Shown here piece after piece: positions 25,501-36,569 of a stretch of DNA of 64,000 nt. This DNA is from Bradysia coprophila (Eukaryota; Arthropoda; Insecta; Diptera; Sciaridae). Each line of letters begins with the position of its first letter. Position 1 is the first letter of the stretch. The notes below the pieces were generated by a model. The model was not told where the DNA came from, did not search any database, and saw nothing but the letters and a program-made list of their open reading frames with translations. The position numbers and the translations under genes were made by a program. The DNA lies in assembly GCF_014529535.1 (NCBI RefSeq), contig NW_023503409.1, positions 9,486,390-9,550,389 of the forward strand, written 5' to 3'.

Positions 25501-27670
25501 TAAAATAAAGGTTGGTTCCCATCAGTATGCTTCGGGAAAATGCACCAGTGTTCCAGTAAATGTTTGACGCAGATTTCACAGCAAGGGTTCAATAATAACT
25601 TACGAAAACAATTCAGTTCAGAGAAGGTAATGGACACCCAATGCACTTGTAAACATAGCTAACGCCGACCCGTACGAAACACCTATTCGTATCAAAAGCC
25701 TTTATTGTGAAACTCTTCATTTCTCTTACTTCATTTTCTTCTCTGCTGAAAAACTATTCTCCCTTTAAAATCACTTACATTATCCACTCTTTGCCTTGTT
25801 ATCATATACAACTAAATTGCCGGAGGCAATATAGACAGCCCCGTACGAAGTCAAATTTCATAAATTCCTATTTAAACAGCTATATACCGCTATATTTACC
25901 TATATTTCACTGTAAATAAACATTTCACAGAGGAATATGCTATTATATAGCTCTATATGCCTGTATATAGCTCAATATAGCTGTATATAGGTATATATAG
26001 ATGTCCATATATGGAATCCCTGAAACCCCTCACACTTAACACATTATTTCCATGTTAACAGAAACTCTCTAAGTATCATTTTTCCCACTTTATATCACTT
26101 TTAATAAAATCCAATATGGCCGCCGGCAGCCATTTTGTTAGGAGACCGGAAATAGTACCGACGCTTTACATTCGTTAATACCTTCCAAACAAAAAAAAAT
26201 TCATGAAATTCGGTCAAAATTTACTCGAGATATTGTCAAAATACACCACGTTCACTGTACTTCCGAGTAGCCAGATAAGAGCTCACTCCAAGAGACCTAG
26301 CTCACGCTCCGGAGAACATAATTTCATAAAAAAAAATTTCCCTGATTGGTACGGTCAATACCTATCTAATAAAGCTAAAACAGACGAAATATGTTCAAAT
26401 GTGGCCGACCTACAAGCAAAAACTGCTTGCCGCCCTGTGCCTGTTCCACACCAAGGGGTCTAACTCACGAGTCGGTCATCCGATTTCCATAAACTTTTTT
26501 TTTGTCGATCGGTATTGTAAATACCTTTTATTTGACGTATCACTTACAAGTTTAACGTTTAAATGTCCGGAGATATCTTCGAAAAACCGTAAAGCACTTA
26601 TTGGGCCACAGCTCGGGAGGGGTCGATCCAAAATCACTCATCTTCGAGCTTAGCCTGTCTTTTGACATTACCAAACGGGAAAAAAAAGAATTTTCAAAAT
26701 CGGATGCGTTTTACTCAAGTTATCGTGCAGACAGACAGACAGACAGACGGACAGACAGACGGACATTTTTTTTCGCGGATTTGGCATCTCTAGACAACCA
26801 CAATAGGTTTCCCCTTACTCAGGGAGTCCAATTCGACGTGTTACAAACGTATGCGTAAACCTATAAGACCCCAGTACTTCGTACAGGTCTAAAAATACAA
26901 TTACTCAGCTAACCGAAACCGAGGTTTACTCTACACCGATTCCTACTATTTTTAGAACAATTCTTAGTGGTTGGTCGAAGATATTTTTGATGATTCTGCG
27001 AATGATCTTGCAATGTACGTATTGATATCAGCAGAGTTTGCTTTGATTTATTTGAACGTTGGAAAGTTTAAAAATAGAGAGAAATTTGACCTTTCAGAAA
27101 CGGCTTGTGAAATCATTTAATCTGTTACTTCCTTTGTTTAAAGTATCGTTGATGATGTTTGATAAAAAAATCTTTGTCATCGAGTCAACGGTAGAGAAAA
27201 TTGGACTTTCTACTCTCCGTTCCTGTACGTGTTTCTGTTAATTGAACACCTCGACAAAACTGAAATTCCAACCAAACTCTGTTATTCAGTTAACCTTTAA
27301 TAAACGGTTAAGCTAATGATCAGATATTGACAACGGTCTTTTAATGAGGATGGTAATAAACAACGAAGTGTGAGATTTGCTATCAAACAGCAAACGTCTG
27401 TGGGTCGAAAGCTCTTTTCTCTTATGAAAACAGCGTTTACTAATACAAAAGATAACCAAAAATTGTCACACATCTCACCTTAAAATGACTTCCAATCAAC
27501 CATGGCATCAAGTTATCCACCAGTAATCCCAAATCATTTGACACAATTGAATTTTCCATATCACTCAGATAAGCAACAAGATCTTCGGCCAATTGGGCCT
27601 TCACTCGCATATCTGCTTTGGCCATTAACAGCACAAAGTCGTCTATGTTTTGTGGTTTATGATATGCCAT
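10553..27670 (-). CDS. chb: CLASP microtubule-stabilising protein (Orbit/Chromosome bows)
   Basis: Twenty-four coding exons, high to low: 27479-27670, 18409-18686, 18215-18339, 17268-18147, 17020-17207, 16438-16488, 15602-15724, 15376-15489, 15072-15092, 14879-14980, 14670-14808, 14459-14606, 14256-14393, 14008-14181, 13689-13942, 13397-13628, 13240-13327, 12748-12840, 12271-12663, 12061-12202, 11818-11992, 11553-11759, 11361-11485, 10553-10610. All joins keep phase; total 1479 residues, the length of fly Orbit. TOG1 is about residues 1-230 (ADMRVKAQLAEDL, VVDRLGDSRETVREKAQLLL), TOG2 270-510 (IREACITIAFMSKTL, KDIRSNLCEILGLLF), a Ser/Arg-rich linker 520-830 with EB1-type SxIP motifs, TOG3 about 840-1075 (HWGERKDGL, KMFMDSHTKVYALF), and a C-terminal helical domain 1230-1479. 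It binds microtubule plus ends and kinetochores. Intron 1 (8.8 kb) holds several transposons. The joins of the 51-, 123- and 21-bp exons are the least certain. Confidence 0.93.
10867..11073. mobile_element. Tc1/mariner-type MITE in the last CLASP intron
   Basis: A 207-bp near-perfect hairpin with ends CAGTCAGAGGCGGGGAAATT and its exact complement, flanked by TA on both sides (10865-10866 and 11074-11075). The TA duplication and long perfect ends fit a Tc1/mariner-derived MITE. It lies between coding exons 23 and 24 and does not touch a splice site. Confidence 0.78.
12991..13174. mobile_element. MITE in a CLASP intron
   Basis: The 184-bp unit begins CTTAACCTTTTAGAAACGGA and ends with the near-complement TCCGTTTCTGAAAGGTTAAG. 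It lies between the coding exons 12748-12840 and 13240-13327. A solo end (TTTCTAAAAGGTTAAG) is at about 56060-56075. The inside shares the GAAGTAAAAGATTT block with sequence near 28135, so the family is dispersed. Confidence 0.6.
15602..15724 (-). other. CLASP cassette-like exon with extra SxIP motif
   Basis: This 123-bp exon starts after ACACAG and ends before GTTGTT, a weak donor. It enters and leaves in phase 1, so leaving it out keeps the reading frame. It encodes about 41 residues, STENLLMTGKLQRAPSLP followed by RTYNRNRSGIPVANREPP. SGIP in a basic, proline-containing context is an EB1-binding SxIP motif; a second one (KKSSGIPRS) is in the exon 14670-14808. The weak donor and symmetric phase suggest alternative splicing. 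Confidence 0.6.
20224..21161. mobile_element. Foldback-type element with tandem-repeat arms, in CLASP intron 1
   Basis: The ends GAGGGATTCTTTTGAAAAAC and its complement GTTTTTCAAAAGAATCCCTC define 938 bp. The left arm carries three tandem units of about 163 bp, each with a version of CCAGTTACACGAGCCGTAC, GTGTGGGGTGTCATTAGAAA and a following TATTGAGCCGAATAGGG or TTGGGCCAAATAGGG block (starting near 20390, 20552 and 20716). The right arm carries the same unit inverted (20938 on). The long open frame at 20329-21018 is a by-product of these repeats. Other copies: 29798-30063 (one arm) and 36292-38530 (split by a LINE). Confidence 0.75.
24328..24459. repeat. Short hairpin repeat
   Basis: CCCACTTT at 24329 pairs with AAAGTGGG at about 24449. 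Inside, TCTTTGTTTCTCTGATT pairs with AATCAGAGAAACAAAGA. It is non-coding and MITE-like, in CLASP intron 1, with no clear target duplication. Confidence 0.45.
24585..25286. mobile_element. hAT-type non-autonomous element, 702 bp
   Basis: A perfect 14-bp terminal inverted repeat, CAGAGGCGCCGACT, is flanked by the 8-bp duplication CCATCTCT (24577-24584 and 25287-25294). Ends starting CAGAGGCG and an 8-bp duplication are standard for hAT transposons. GGGCAACACTAT and GAGCAACACTATGAC repeat near both ends as subterminal motifs. A 79-residue open frame at 24943-25182 has no recognisable transposase motif, so the copy is non-autonomous. It lies in CLASP intron 1. Confidence 0.87.
25654..26895 (+). 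mobile_element. 1.24-kb dispersed repeat, copy A
   Basis: Almost identical to 56425-57652 in the same orientation. Near its ends are GACCCGTACGAA and, inverted, TTCGTACAGGTC, a short terminal inverted repeat. The inside holds a tract of TATATAGCTNTATA-like units (about 25870-26000), a CAGA microsatellite (26730-26762) and an 86-codon frame starting MKFGQNLLEILSKYTTF that is open in both copies. No transposase is recognisable. It lies in CLASP intron 1; flanking target duplication was not found for this copy. Confidence 0.7.
26730..26762 (+). repeat. CAGA/CGGA microsatellite
   Basis: A run of CAGACAGACAGACAGACAGA then CGGACAGACAGACGGAC inside the 1.24-kb repeat. The second copy of that repeat has a shorter run (57500-57520), so the tract varies in length between copies. 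Confidence 0.75.
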
Positions 27671-29274
27671 TGCGAACGGTTTTGTTTTTATTACCAGTTA
27701 CGCAAACACAACAAAAACACCGATTAAATTTTGACTTGTTTCCTTTGCTGAAGATTGGTGCAACTACATTGAACTTCTTTTAATTCTTGGTCTCACACAG
27801 CAAAGCACTTAACATAACGGCAAAATTATTTGACAAAATTTAATTCACAGACACAGATACAAGTGCGATTAAGGTACGCGAATTGTTTTGTAATTTAATA
27901 AACAATGACGATTCACTATACGATGGACTGGATCGTTTGACAATTTCTGAAAATAAAAAGAAAAACGTTAGTCAACTGCTATCGACGACGACGACGACAC
28001 ATAAGGAATTAATTAATTAATGTCTGACATTGCAAAAATGGCTTAACATCAGCAGCTATCGGTAGCAACTATACGAATAAACGATGACCTCCATTTAACG
28101 CGATGTTATACAGCAAAACGTATGTTAAGACAAATGAAGTAAAAGATTTTGCATATAAATACTTTGAACAAAAGAAGTAGCAAATTCATCCACAGCGACA
28201 TAACCAATACGCGATTTTACATCGATGGGGTTATGTCTCTAAGGATGAAATTTGACAATTCCTGTGGCCTTGAAACAAAACCATCCTCCACAGAAAACAT
28301 GTTCAAAAGAATTCGATTTATTCGATTTACGTATTTTCAACAAGTGATTGCTACAAAATCACTTAAATCGTTACATCTAACATACATTTTTGCTATACAA
28401 GACGTCATTAACAGTGCCCAGTTTATGACAACAATTTTGCCGTTAGCAGACGAAATTGATCATTGAGATCAAGTTTCCATTTCGAGAAAGTCAAACGAAT
28501 GAAATATACTGAAACGAAAGCATCATATTCACATCGCAAAACAACAAAATTATTTTACGAAAATTTGAATACAATGCAATTTCCGAAACAAAACATTTGC
28601 CAGAGAATCAACTTTCCGTAATAATCGAAAAGAAAAAAAATTCTCGCGGTGACTACTGTTTATGTTGAACTTTGTTGTTTTAGTTGGCGCAATAGGTCGA
28701 CCGAAAAAAGTGGATGGAACAAATCGTTTTTCTATTAAACAAATGCTCAGTCGGATCATAAACCGTCGTTTGAATGATTTGACGGTGCAGAGAGGGTCAC
28801 AAAATTTTTTACACAAATTTTGACACAATAAACCGCTGAAGGAATTATTATTATGCAAAAAAAAGTATGTTACACAAAAACGTCAACGACCATCTTGAGC
28901 AGAGCTCATATATGACACCCTAAATTTTCATCAATAAATTTCGTCTGTAAATCCAATTATTCCACTTGAAACTCACCGATTCACATAAAATACAATTGAA
29001 AAGCTTTAGAATTCCATATTTTTCTCAACAATTTCCCTTAAATTTCAATGTTTTTAATAAGTTTTCCCGTAACAAAAATGCGATCAAGAATTTACTGTAG
29101 CAAATGACGATTATATTGTTGATGCAAACGCCACCTGTAAATAAAAGAGAAAAAGACAAGAGGTAAGGTAGATTATATGTGTGACAATAAAGCAGATTTT
29201 TGAGATTTTCACAGCGAAGGTTTGGTGTGCAAGGTAACGCTGATTTATACTAATGTATGAAAGAGTTCAGAAAA

Positions 29275-29438
29275 ATTCACGCCGTAAGTGCGGTCGATAT
29301 TCAAAAAGGAAAGTGCGGAGGTCTTTCTAACGTAGCGTCATTTTCATACAAGGAAGCGTTGAAATGTACTTTTCGGTTCACTTTTTCATCGAATCGTTCA
29401 CTTAAAATTCAAATTTTAGGCATACTTACGGCGTGAAT
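29275..29438. mobile_element. MITE, same family as 9461-9590
   Basis: Starts ATTCACGCCGTAAGT and ends with the exact complement ACTTACGGCGTGAAT. 164 bp, non-coding. It directly abuts the next MITE (29444-29721). Confidence 0.65.
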
Positions 29439-29443
29439 AGTTA

Positions 29444-29721
29444 AGGCGGATACACATTAGGCTTTACTTTCGTCGTATTCCCAACAATTTTGCACCAAAA
29501 AATACGACGATATTGAACGATGTGTATAATATATGGCGCACAAGATACCGAAGCCGAATAAATGAAAAAAATTGACATTAGAATCGACAAAATACTGAAT
29601 ATTTAGAATTTTGCGATTCTGCATATTTCGCATGAAATGAGAATACGATTTTCTTTCTTTCGTTAAATATTTCGAAATATTGTATTCTCAACTGACCCTA
29701 GATGGTAATGTGTATCCGCCT
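29444..29721. mobile_element. PIF/Harbinger-like MITE
   Basis: The ends AGGCGGATACACATTA and its complement TAATGTGTATCCGCCT are flanked by TTA on both sides (29441-29443 and 29722-29724). A 3-bp TTA duplication is the mark of the PIF/Harbinger superfamily. 278 bp, no coding capacity. Confidence 0.68.
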
Positions 29722-29797
29722 TTAGATTCAACAAAATGATTTCCAAGAAATCAATCGACGATTTGCAACAACGGGTGACACTACGACCGATATTTAA

Positions 29798-30063
29798 GAG
29801 GGATTATTTTGAAAAACAGCCTACTGAAATCGGACGCATTTTCCAGTGGACTTTATTTGACTCTAGAAGCCAAAACCACTTTCAAAAAAATTCTTCGAAG
29901 CTTGTGTGGCTGGTGAAAGGTTATCAAAATCCGAAAACGTGCACTTTTCGTACATTAATTTATCCAGTTACACGAGTCGTACTGGGTCGTGTGGGGTGTC
30001 ACTAGAAAAGGTAATCACATGTACTATTGAGCCGAATAAGGACTTACTGGTTTTAAAATTCAT
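29798..30063. mobile_element. Single arm of the foldback family
   Basis: Starts GAGGGATTATTTTGAAAAAC and follows the left arm of 20224-21161 through the CGTGTGGGGTGTCACTAGAAA and GAGCCGAATAAGGACTTACT blocks, then stops at AAAATTCAT. The opposite arm is missing, so it is a fragment. Confidence 0.65.
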
Positions 30064-30982
30064 ATATTTACATTGTATTAGTTAGACACCCGGAGTGGGA
30101 CAGACGGACGGATTTCAGCTGTAAAAGACCCTTGACTGTACGTCAAGGGAACTATCACTCATGATTTACTACATTAAGTACGCATTACTAAAGCTTAAAA
30201 AAATGTACATACTACAGATTGCATTTGGGCCAGATAGAGACAATAGTTTGCTGCGATTGATTTCATACAATCCCGAGGTGATTTCGAAACTGACCGAAAT
30301 GAATCGACTATCACCATTTACGTGGGTCCGAGTCATTCATATTGTGCTGACGGTATGGTTTTATCGCACTTTGCCAGCTTTAAGTCCGTTTTGGTTTTAA
30401 AGTGCTTTCAACGTGAATGGACACAAGTAAATTCGAAAATCTTGCAAAGTTACCATTGACACGTGATGTTATTCCAAATTTGGACTTGGGCCGTAATTCA
30501 TCTGCATCAGGCTGATCACCACCATGAAACCAATCAATCTTGGTAGTTGATATTCAAACAAATTGGCACTTAAACATTTCAACTTCTATTTCATATATAT
30601 GGCTTAACATCGACTAGAGTTGGAAATTTATTTTGACGATCGAGAAAGTTTTTACTCGTAGAATTTCCTTTGTGGAGCTTGTGGAGTCACAATGAGGTGA
30701 TTAGTTTTTTTAATTTTTTGCTATTGTTGTCATTTTGTGTCATGATAGAATTATTGTTACAGCCACTGATGATAATCTCGATTTGAGATCGAAATATTTG
30801 ACAAATAAATTGGGTTTTCCAAACTATTCCGAGTTGCAACTTTAAAAAAAATAACATCGACTAGCGTTATCTCCTTGTCGTCGGTCTGATCATTGTTCTT
30901 GATTTGGTCGATGTTCTCGTTGCGCCTTGTCTTGTCTCGTTTTCACTGTGGGATTTGTCTTCGGGCAAAGAGCAGTATAAAT

Positions 30983-31301
30983 AAAGTTTCTTAAAGAACA
31001 GGTTAAGACATCCCCGACAACCCTGAGTTGATCACACACAAATTACGTGAACGGCTGCGACGTTTATATGAAAAATGCAACTTACAAAAACAAAATTCGC
31101 AGACCAACACCATGGCGCCGAGTTAACATAATAAAAATTATATTCGACCGGAACTTGGGTTCCGTAAAATTTTTGATCTGCTGAGCATTTGCATGACAGT
31201 ATGTTTATATACTTTGTCTCAAACTAACTGCAGTAAGCGCGTTAATAAAATTTAGTGTCACCAGTCTTCGTGGTTGTCCTAACCTGTTCTAACCTGAACT
31301 G
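30983..31301. mobile_element. hAT-type MITE, copy 3
   Basis: Flanked by the 8-bp duplication GTATAAAT (30975-30982 and 31302-31309). The left end carries TTCTTAAAGAACAGGTTAAG and the right end the inverted CCTAACCTGTTCTAACC, the family hallmark shared with 1039-1231 and 1282-1511. 319 bp, non-coding. Confidence 0.75.
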
Positions 31302-31785
31302 GTATAAATACGAAATTTAATAAAAAAACAAAAAAAAAATTATTAGGAAATTCAAATTTTCGATCATGAAAATATTGCTCAAATCCACAATCCATTATTC
31401 TGGCAAATTATGTACATAGTTCAATGCTTCAGCGATCTGCGAAGCCTGACTTACGAAATCCTTGGAACAGAATTTTTCTCGACTTATGTGTGACCCAAAA
31501 ATTATCATAGATGGCAACACCTGTACACTTGTACCCTTGACGCATGTGTGTCATAAAATGTCAAAATCAAGAGTCTCTTTAAAAAAACAAAACGATAATA
31601 TGCGGTCTTGATAACAGTTCTGTTCTACATTAACTCATCAGTATCCATTGCGTCCAATGCATAATCTATTTCGTTTTGCTTATTGTGTAAAGCACTCTGT
31701 TCAGTTCAACTCAAATACCAGTCGAACGCACTGACGTATTTAACCTCATTGTTATTGTGTGGTGGAACATCCAAAACAAACCCGA

Positions 31786-34700
31786 ATGTCTTCCAACAAG
31801 CGTCAAAAAGTCGAGGAATATCATGATCCCGATTACTGTCAAGACGCGTCCAAAGCCAGCACGCCTGCCGAAACTAACTCGGAACGACAGGACAAAATCA
31901 AAATGATAATCAAACGAGAATTTCTGAAGGAAATCAGTTCGAAAGAAGAGGAAATCAATCTGATTGATCACAAGCTCAATCAAACTAAACGCCTGCTGCA
32001 ACGAGTCCGGTATGCCGTTACGATGAGTTATTACACGAAAAAGAATCTGGTCCATTCGGCCAATGAATTGAAATGTGAGAGTAATGCAACCGAGACAATT
32101 AGTGCAACGGTTGGACAGGCCATACATCCTTCGTTAAAGAAATTGCTCGGCAAGAAACCCATCGATTACGAGGAAATATTGAAGGGTCGTTCGCCGAGAA
32201 ATGCGGCCAAAACAGCGCGAAGTACCTTGATCAAATCGAAGAAAAAAGGAACCGGCAAACCGGACAAAGATGTTGCTATCAATGAAATGGTATGAACAGA
32301 CAACAAAGCTTTCCTCAATAATTTTGCCCAATTTTTAACGTTCCAACCTTCTCGACTCCACAGAAAGTTCCACGCTACATTTCGCCCACGAAATCAGACG
32401 TTCACATCGAGAAAATCAACTCGTCCCGAGGTCGGAATCAAACGAGTCACTTAATCGTTGTGGGTAACACATCGAAGTACATTGGTGACGAAAAGTCAGC
32501 CAACGAAGTCACTCACAAGTGGCTGGTGTACATCAAAACGAAAACGCCAGTCGGGATCGAGGATATGGTATCAAAAGTGCGCTTTTTCTTGCATCCGTCC
32601 TATAAGCCGAACGATGTGATCGAAGTAGAGTAAGTTCTGATGAGCAAGCCCTTAAGATGCAGAACAGCGATAATGACAAATTCGTTGTCTTTACTTGCAG
32701 TTCGCCGCCTTTTCAAATATCTCGTCGTGGTTGGGGCGAGTTTCCCATTCGTGTTCAACTGTACTTCCATGAAATCATCAATCAAAAACCACTGCAAATC
32801 ATTCACAATCTAATACTGGACAAGAAAATGACTGGTCTGCAGACAATGGGTGAGTGTTCATTGTTGTCCATAGGCACCCAATGATGTTCTAACTTCATCT
32901 ACTTTCAGGCGCAGAAACGGTTGTTGAAGTTTGGTTAGATCTGCCGATTCGAAACAGTGACCACGAAACAGAAAAGAAAAATGTTGTGAAAGCCGAGCCG
33001 ATTGAAGAGACCAAAATTAGTTCCGCCAGCGAAACTGTGAAATCTGAAGTCAGCGTCCCACCGATCAATATAAAAATGGAAGAACCTCTAATGATAAACG
33101 AGCCACTGGAAGCCGACTTTCACGAAGAACTTCCGGAATCCGCTGAAACTCCTGTCGAGCTGCATGAACCCAAATTGGCCAGCCCAACGAAGAGTTATCT
33201 CAACGACATCGGCGAAATTTTCACAGATTCTGGGCCCATTAAGCTGAACTCACCCGACCAAGTTAAAAGTGTGAACATCAAGCCCACGCCTCCTCCGAAA
33301 AAGACTCTGGTGAGGTGTCTGGACAGCAATGGGAAAATAATTTTCGCCGAATTGCAAGTGGATCCGAACAATCCGAAGAACATAAAAATCGTCAAAACAC
33401 CTACTGTGATCAGATCCGCACACCATCCGGGTGGTGTGAGTGTATCCAAGCCAAAAAATATCATCCAACTGAAACTCGGTACGGCTGTGGAACAGAAACG
33501 AATTGCAATTACGTCGAACGTATTGAACTCACCGAACCGAGTTGCCAAAGTCAATCCGATGGCTTCGACAATGGTTAATCCTAAACCGATGATCGTCAAC
33601 AACAATCCAAACCTGACTCGTCTCAATCCAGTTGGGGCTAAAACTTCGATGGAAAACAAAAAAATTTTCTTCATCAAATCGTCAACGTCTGCAAATTTGA
33701 ACTCAGCAAATCCACCGCCATTAGTGAGAATAACTGATCCCACCAAAGTTGTGCTCGCGCCTAATCTGAGAGCCAGCCAAGCTAACGAAACAATCCGCAA
33801 AATGACCCTGAACCCAAACAATGTCATAATGAAAAACGGCAAAATTATGATTCTCGACCGGGACAAAGCGAATGTAAAGCCGAAACAAGAATCGCTTCTC
33901 AAACCGCAAGTCAGTCTGTTGAAACCGTTGGTTCAAAAACAACTAAGCGACACAGCATCGGCGAAATCAATTTTAGTTCAAAGGCCATCGGCGCAACTAC
34001 TTGGCAATCGCTGCAAGAAACGGCCACCGACGAATCCAATTATGAAGCGAGACTATCAGAAGGAATTCGGCACAATGTTTTTGCGTCATCGGTTTCAATC
34101 TGTTCGATCGGCTATCGAATATGTTCTGAAAAACACTCCGTTGGTTAATGGATTGGCCAGCAGGCCGGAATTCAATGCAGCCTTTCCGTTTGTCGTCGAG
34201 TCGCATGAAAAGTTTAGCAGTTTTCCGTTTGCCAAGAGACGATCGAATGAGGTATGAAGCGCGGAGATTAAATAATTTTCTGCCATTCGAATGACCCTAA
34301 ATGACCCTTCTACTTTTCAGTGGTATCGTGCCAAATTCGCTCTTCGTATGATCCAACAGCATCCCGATCTTAAGGATCACTCGTTCTGGATCACTAGAGA
34401 AATAATCATTTTTGGTCGACGTTTTGGATACACTCCGGCCAATGCTGTTACGCTCAGCAAACATATTCTGAACAATGAGAATCCCTTCAAGGACATGATC
34501 AAACAGCACATCAAAGAAGAGCAACTGAAAAACGTTACGATAACGTTTAACGATCGTGTCAAAGACTTTCTTCAAAAATACGACGATTTGAAGAAAACGT
34601 ATTCAATCACTGCTACGGATCCGCTGGAAATCGTCGATGTGGATGGTAGTGGCAGTGAACCGCTTGGCATGGACCTTAATTCCAGACAAAATGAAATATC

Positions 34701-35167
34701 CGGCGACAAATTGGTGCTAGATGTGAACAAAATCGTTCACGATGCCGGCTTGTTGGTGAACGATATGTGCCACAACATTCGAATCAAGCTGGAAAAAGAG
34801 GAAATTGTCGATGGTAACACGCATGTTGCGTTGGTTCTGGTGCGCTGAGTTTTTCATCAAATTTTTCTTCTTTTCAGGTGTTCTTTGTTCATCGTCGCAA
34901 CTAGTTCTCTGGCAGGCGATGCGAAGTTTTATGGAAGATCTGGTACGTCGGTCATTTGCCACCAAGCCGCTAGCTGAACAAATCAGGTGAGTTTGATTGA
35001 TTCGAAACTCAAAAGGTTCGCTTCTAAGAGACTGTGAAATTTCCTTTCATTTCAGCGATCTATCGGCAGAACGATGCGTTCGTGTGGACGATATACGAAG
35101 GGCCATATCGACGACAGAAAATTTTAGTTTCTTGACGAACAAGCATTTGGGCAAGCACAGCAGTTAG
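31786..35167 (+). CDS. YEATS2: YEATS domain-containing protein 2 (ATAC complex subunit)
   Basis: Seven exons, 31786-32289, 32364-32629, 32701-32849, 32909-34251, 34321-34813, 34878-34986 and 35056-35167, join in frame to 991 residues. Residues 1-168 form a basic coiled-coil-prone N-terminus (MSSNKRQKVEEYHDPDY). The YEATS domain is about 197-325: HKWLVYIKTKTPVG, FFLHPSYKPND and RRGWGEFPIRVQLYF, which keep the Tyr and Trp that line the acyl-lysine pocket. Residues 330-750 are Lys/Pro/Asn-rich and low-complexity. Residues 755-830 hold the WYRAKFALRMIQQHPDL region, and 885-985 the C-terminal histone-fold segment ending ENFSFLTNKHLGKHSS, which in human YEATS2 pairs with NC2-beta. The family reads acylated histone H3 and scaffolds the ATAC acetyltransferase. 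The start is the first ATG of the frame; a GTG 27 bases upstream is not credible. Fly orthologue is D12. Confidence 0.93.
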
Positions 35168-35215
35168 CGATTTTTGTAATTTTCTTCTTTTCTTTTTGTA
35201 TTTTTATAGTGACGA

Positions 35216-35221
35216 AATAAA
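35216..35221 (+). promoter_or_regulatory. Polyadenylation signal AATAAA of YEATS2
   Basis: A canonical AATAAA 49 bases after the YEATS2 stop codon, followed by an A-rich then G-containing stretch. It predicts a very short 3' untranslated region. Confidence 0.65.
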
Positions 35222-35635
35222 GCAATGTGATCCATATTACACAAGAGCGAAAGAGCGACACATTTTTCATTTAGACTTTTTATAGCGAGTTTTCTGGGCG
35301 AGTGAAATTCAATTATTTTCATATAAAAGCACACTTGACTCTTAAGTGACTGATCGAAAATGACCCATAGTTACTACGGCTAAATTTGATCATCATCATA
35401 AAGACCGGTACTTTCTTTACAATTACGTTTTGATATGACCACCCGGAACCACTTTTAAAAATCGAACAGAATTGCGACTCGGCCGTAGAATGTGTCTTGT
35501 TTCTATTGAACCAACACAAATTAATGATCTTCTTACTCATCGCCCTCAAGAACACCGGATACACCAGTTCCTTCAGTCGACAAGATCATTTCATTGTCCG
35601 GTAAGCTACTTATTGCGATGGTGTCATGATACCAT

Positions 35636-35908
35636 ATGAATGAATTGTTGAATCTTGGTCTTCTCATGGTTAAAAGAAACTTCCACAAGTTCTCCTGGCT
35701 TCGTACCCTTTGGCCAAATGGTCACCTTGTCTTAACAAAAACGTGCTTAATATTGGTCAAGACTCTCATTGTACCGGCGTTCACGTATACTGAGTGTGTT
35801 TACTCTAACAACCTTATGTTTGCTGATATCAAGTCACTCAAAAAAGCTTTCTCTGCGTGTGTTCACTTCGTGTACAGGAAGCTCCTCCATATTTGTATGA
35901 TAAGCTGA
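35636..35908 (+). pseudogene. Decayed LINE reverse-transcriptase tail
   Basis: The 90-codon frame contains LVKTLIVPAFTYTECVYSNN followed by SLKKAFSACVHFVYR. This resembles the C-terminal part of non-LTR reverse transcriptases, where a Leu-rich stretch with Pro and Tyr is followed by a conserved Asn/Ala-Cys-Val-Arg-Phe/Tyr block. There is no intact polymerase domain around it, so it is a relic. The assignment rests on pattern only. Confidence 0.4.
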
Positions 35909-36569
35909 CTCGCGTAGTATTGGTTTTTTTTGGTGTTAAGGTTGACTGCAATATAATCGATCGTTTTTTGTCAAACGGTTTATGTTTACAATTCGTTGCC
36001 TGTGAGTGTGAGGGGGATTAACCGTCAGCGGGATTTGGGAAGGCTTGTTTCGACTATCTTAGAATTCACGTAATTTACCATATGCCTACCATGCATCTAA
36101 CGTTCATCACCATATATCCGGAACATCGTGTTCCTTTTCCGTGAAAAATGGGTAACGCACTCAACCACCTCTTGATAACATCCACAGCGTTCATCAACAT
36201 ATCCAATAAAGAATGGTGATTTACGCTTCAATATCGGCTAATATTTCCGTTTCCGTTTTACAGAATGTAATTTCCAGTCCGATATCATTCAGAGGGATTC
36301 TTTTGAAAAACAGCCTACCGAAATCGGACGCATTTTCCAGAGGACTTTTTTATGTGTGCCTAGAAAGGTATTCGACCCTAGAAGTCAAAACCACTTTCAA
36401 AAAAATTCTTCGAAGTTTGTGTGGCTGGTGATCAAAAACCGAAATTTTGCACTTTTCTTACAAAAATTTCTCCAGTTACACGAGCCGTACAGGGTCGTGT
36501 GGGGTGTCATTAGAAAGGTAATCACATGTACATGAGCCGAATAGGGACTTATTGGGTTCAAAATTCATC

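Larger units (their letters stand above)
27671..31785. other. Gap between divergent CLASP and YEATS2 genes
   Basis: Promoters and any non-coding first exons of both genes must lie here, but no core promoter motif is convincing. The gap holds a CGA trinucleotide run near 27985, a MITE at 29275-29438, a PIF/Harbinger-like MITE at 29444-29721, one arm of the foldback family at 29798-30063 and a hAT MITE at 30983-31301. Open frames at 28149-28466 and 30161-30400 show no family resemblance. Confidence 0.5.

Noticed and set aside
28149..28466. 105-codon plus-strand frame upstream of CLASP
   Set aside because: No recognised motif, and it overlaps a MITE-shared block (TGAAGTAAAAGATTTTGCAT); probably chance.
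31759..31785. Upstream start for YEATS2 giving nine more residues
   Set aside because: The codon is GTG; the ATG at 31786 is the first good start and gives an N-terminus like that of YEATS2 proteins.
33195..33902. 235-codon frame on the minus strand inside YEATS2
   Set aside because: Shadow of the long YEATS2 exon; hydrophobic pattern arises from antisense of Lys/Pro/Asn-rich codons.
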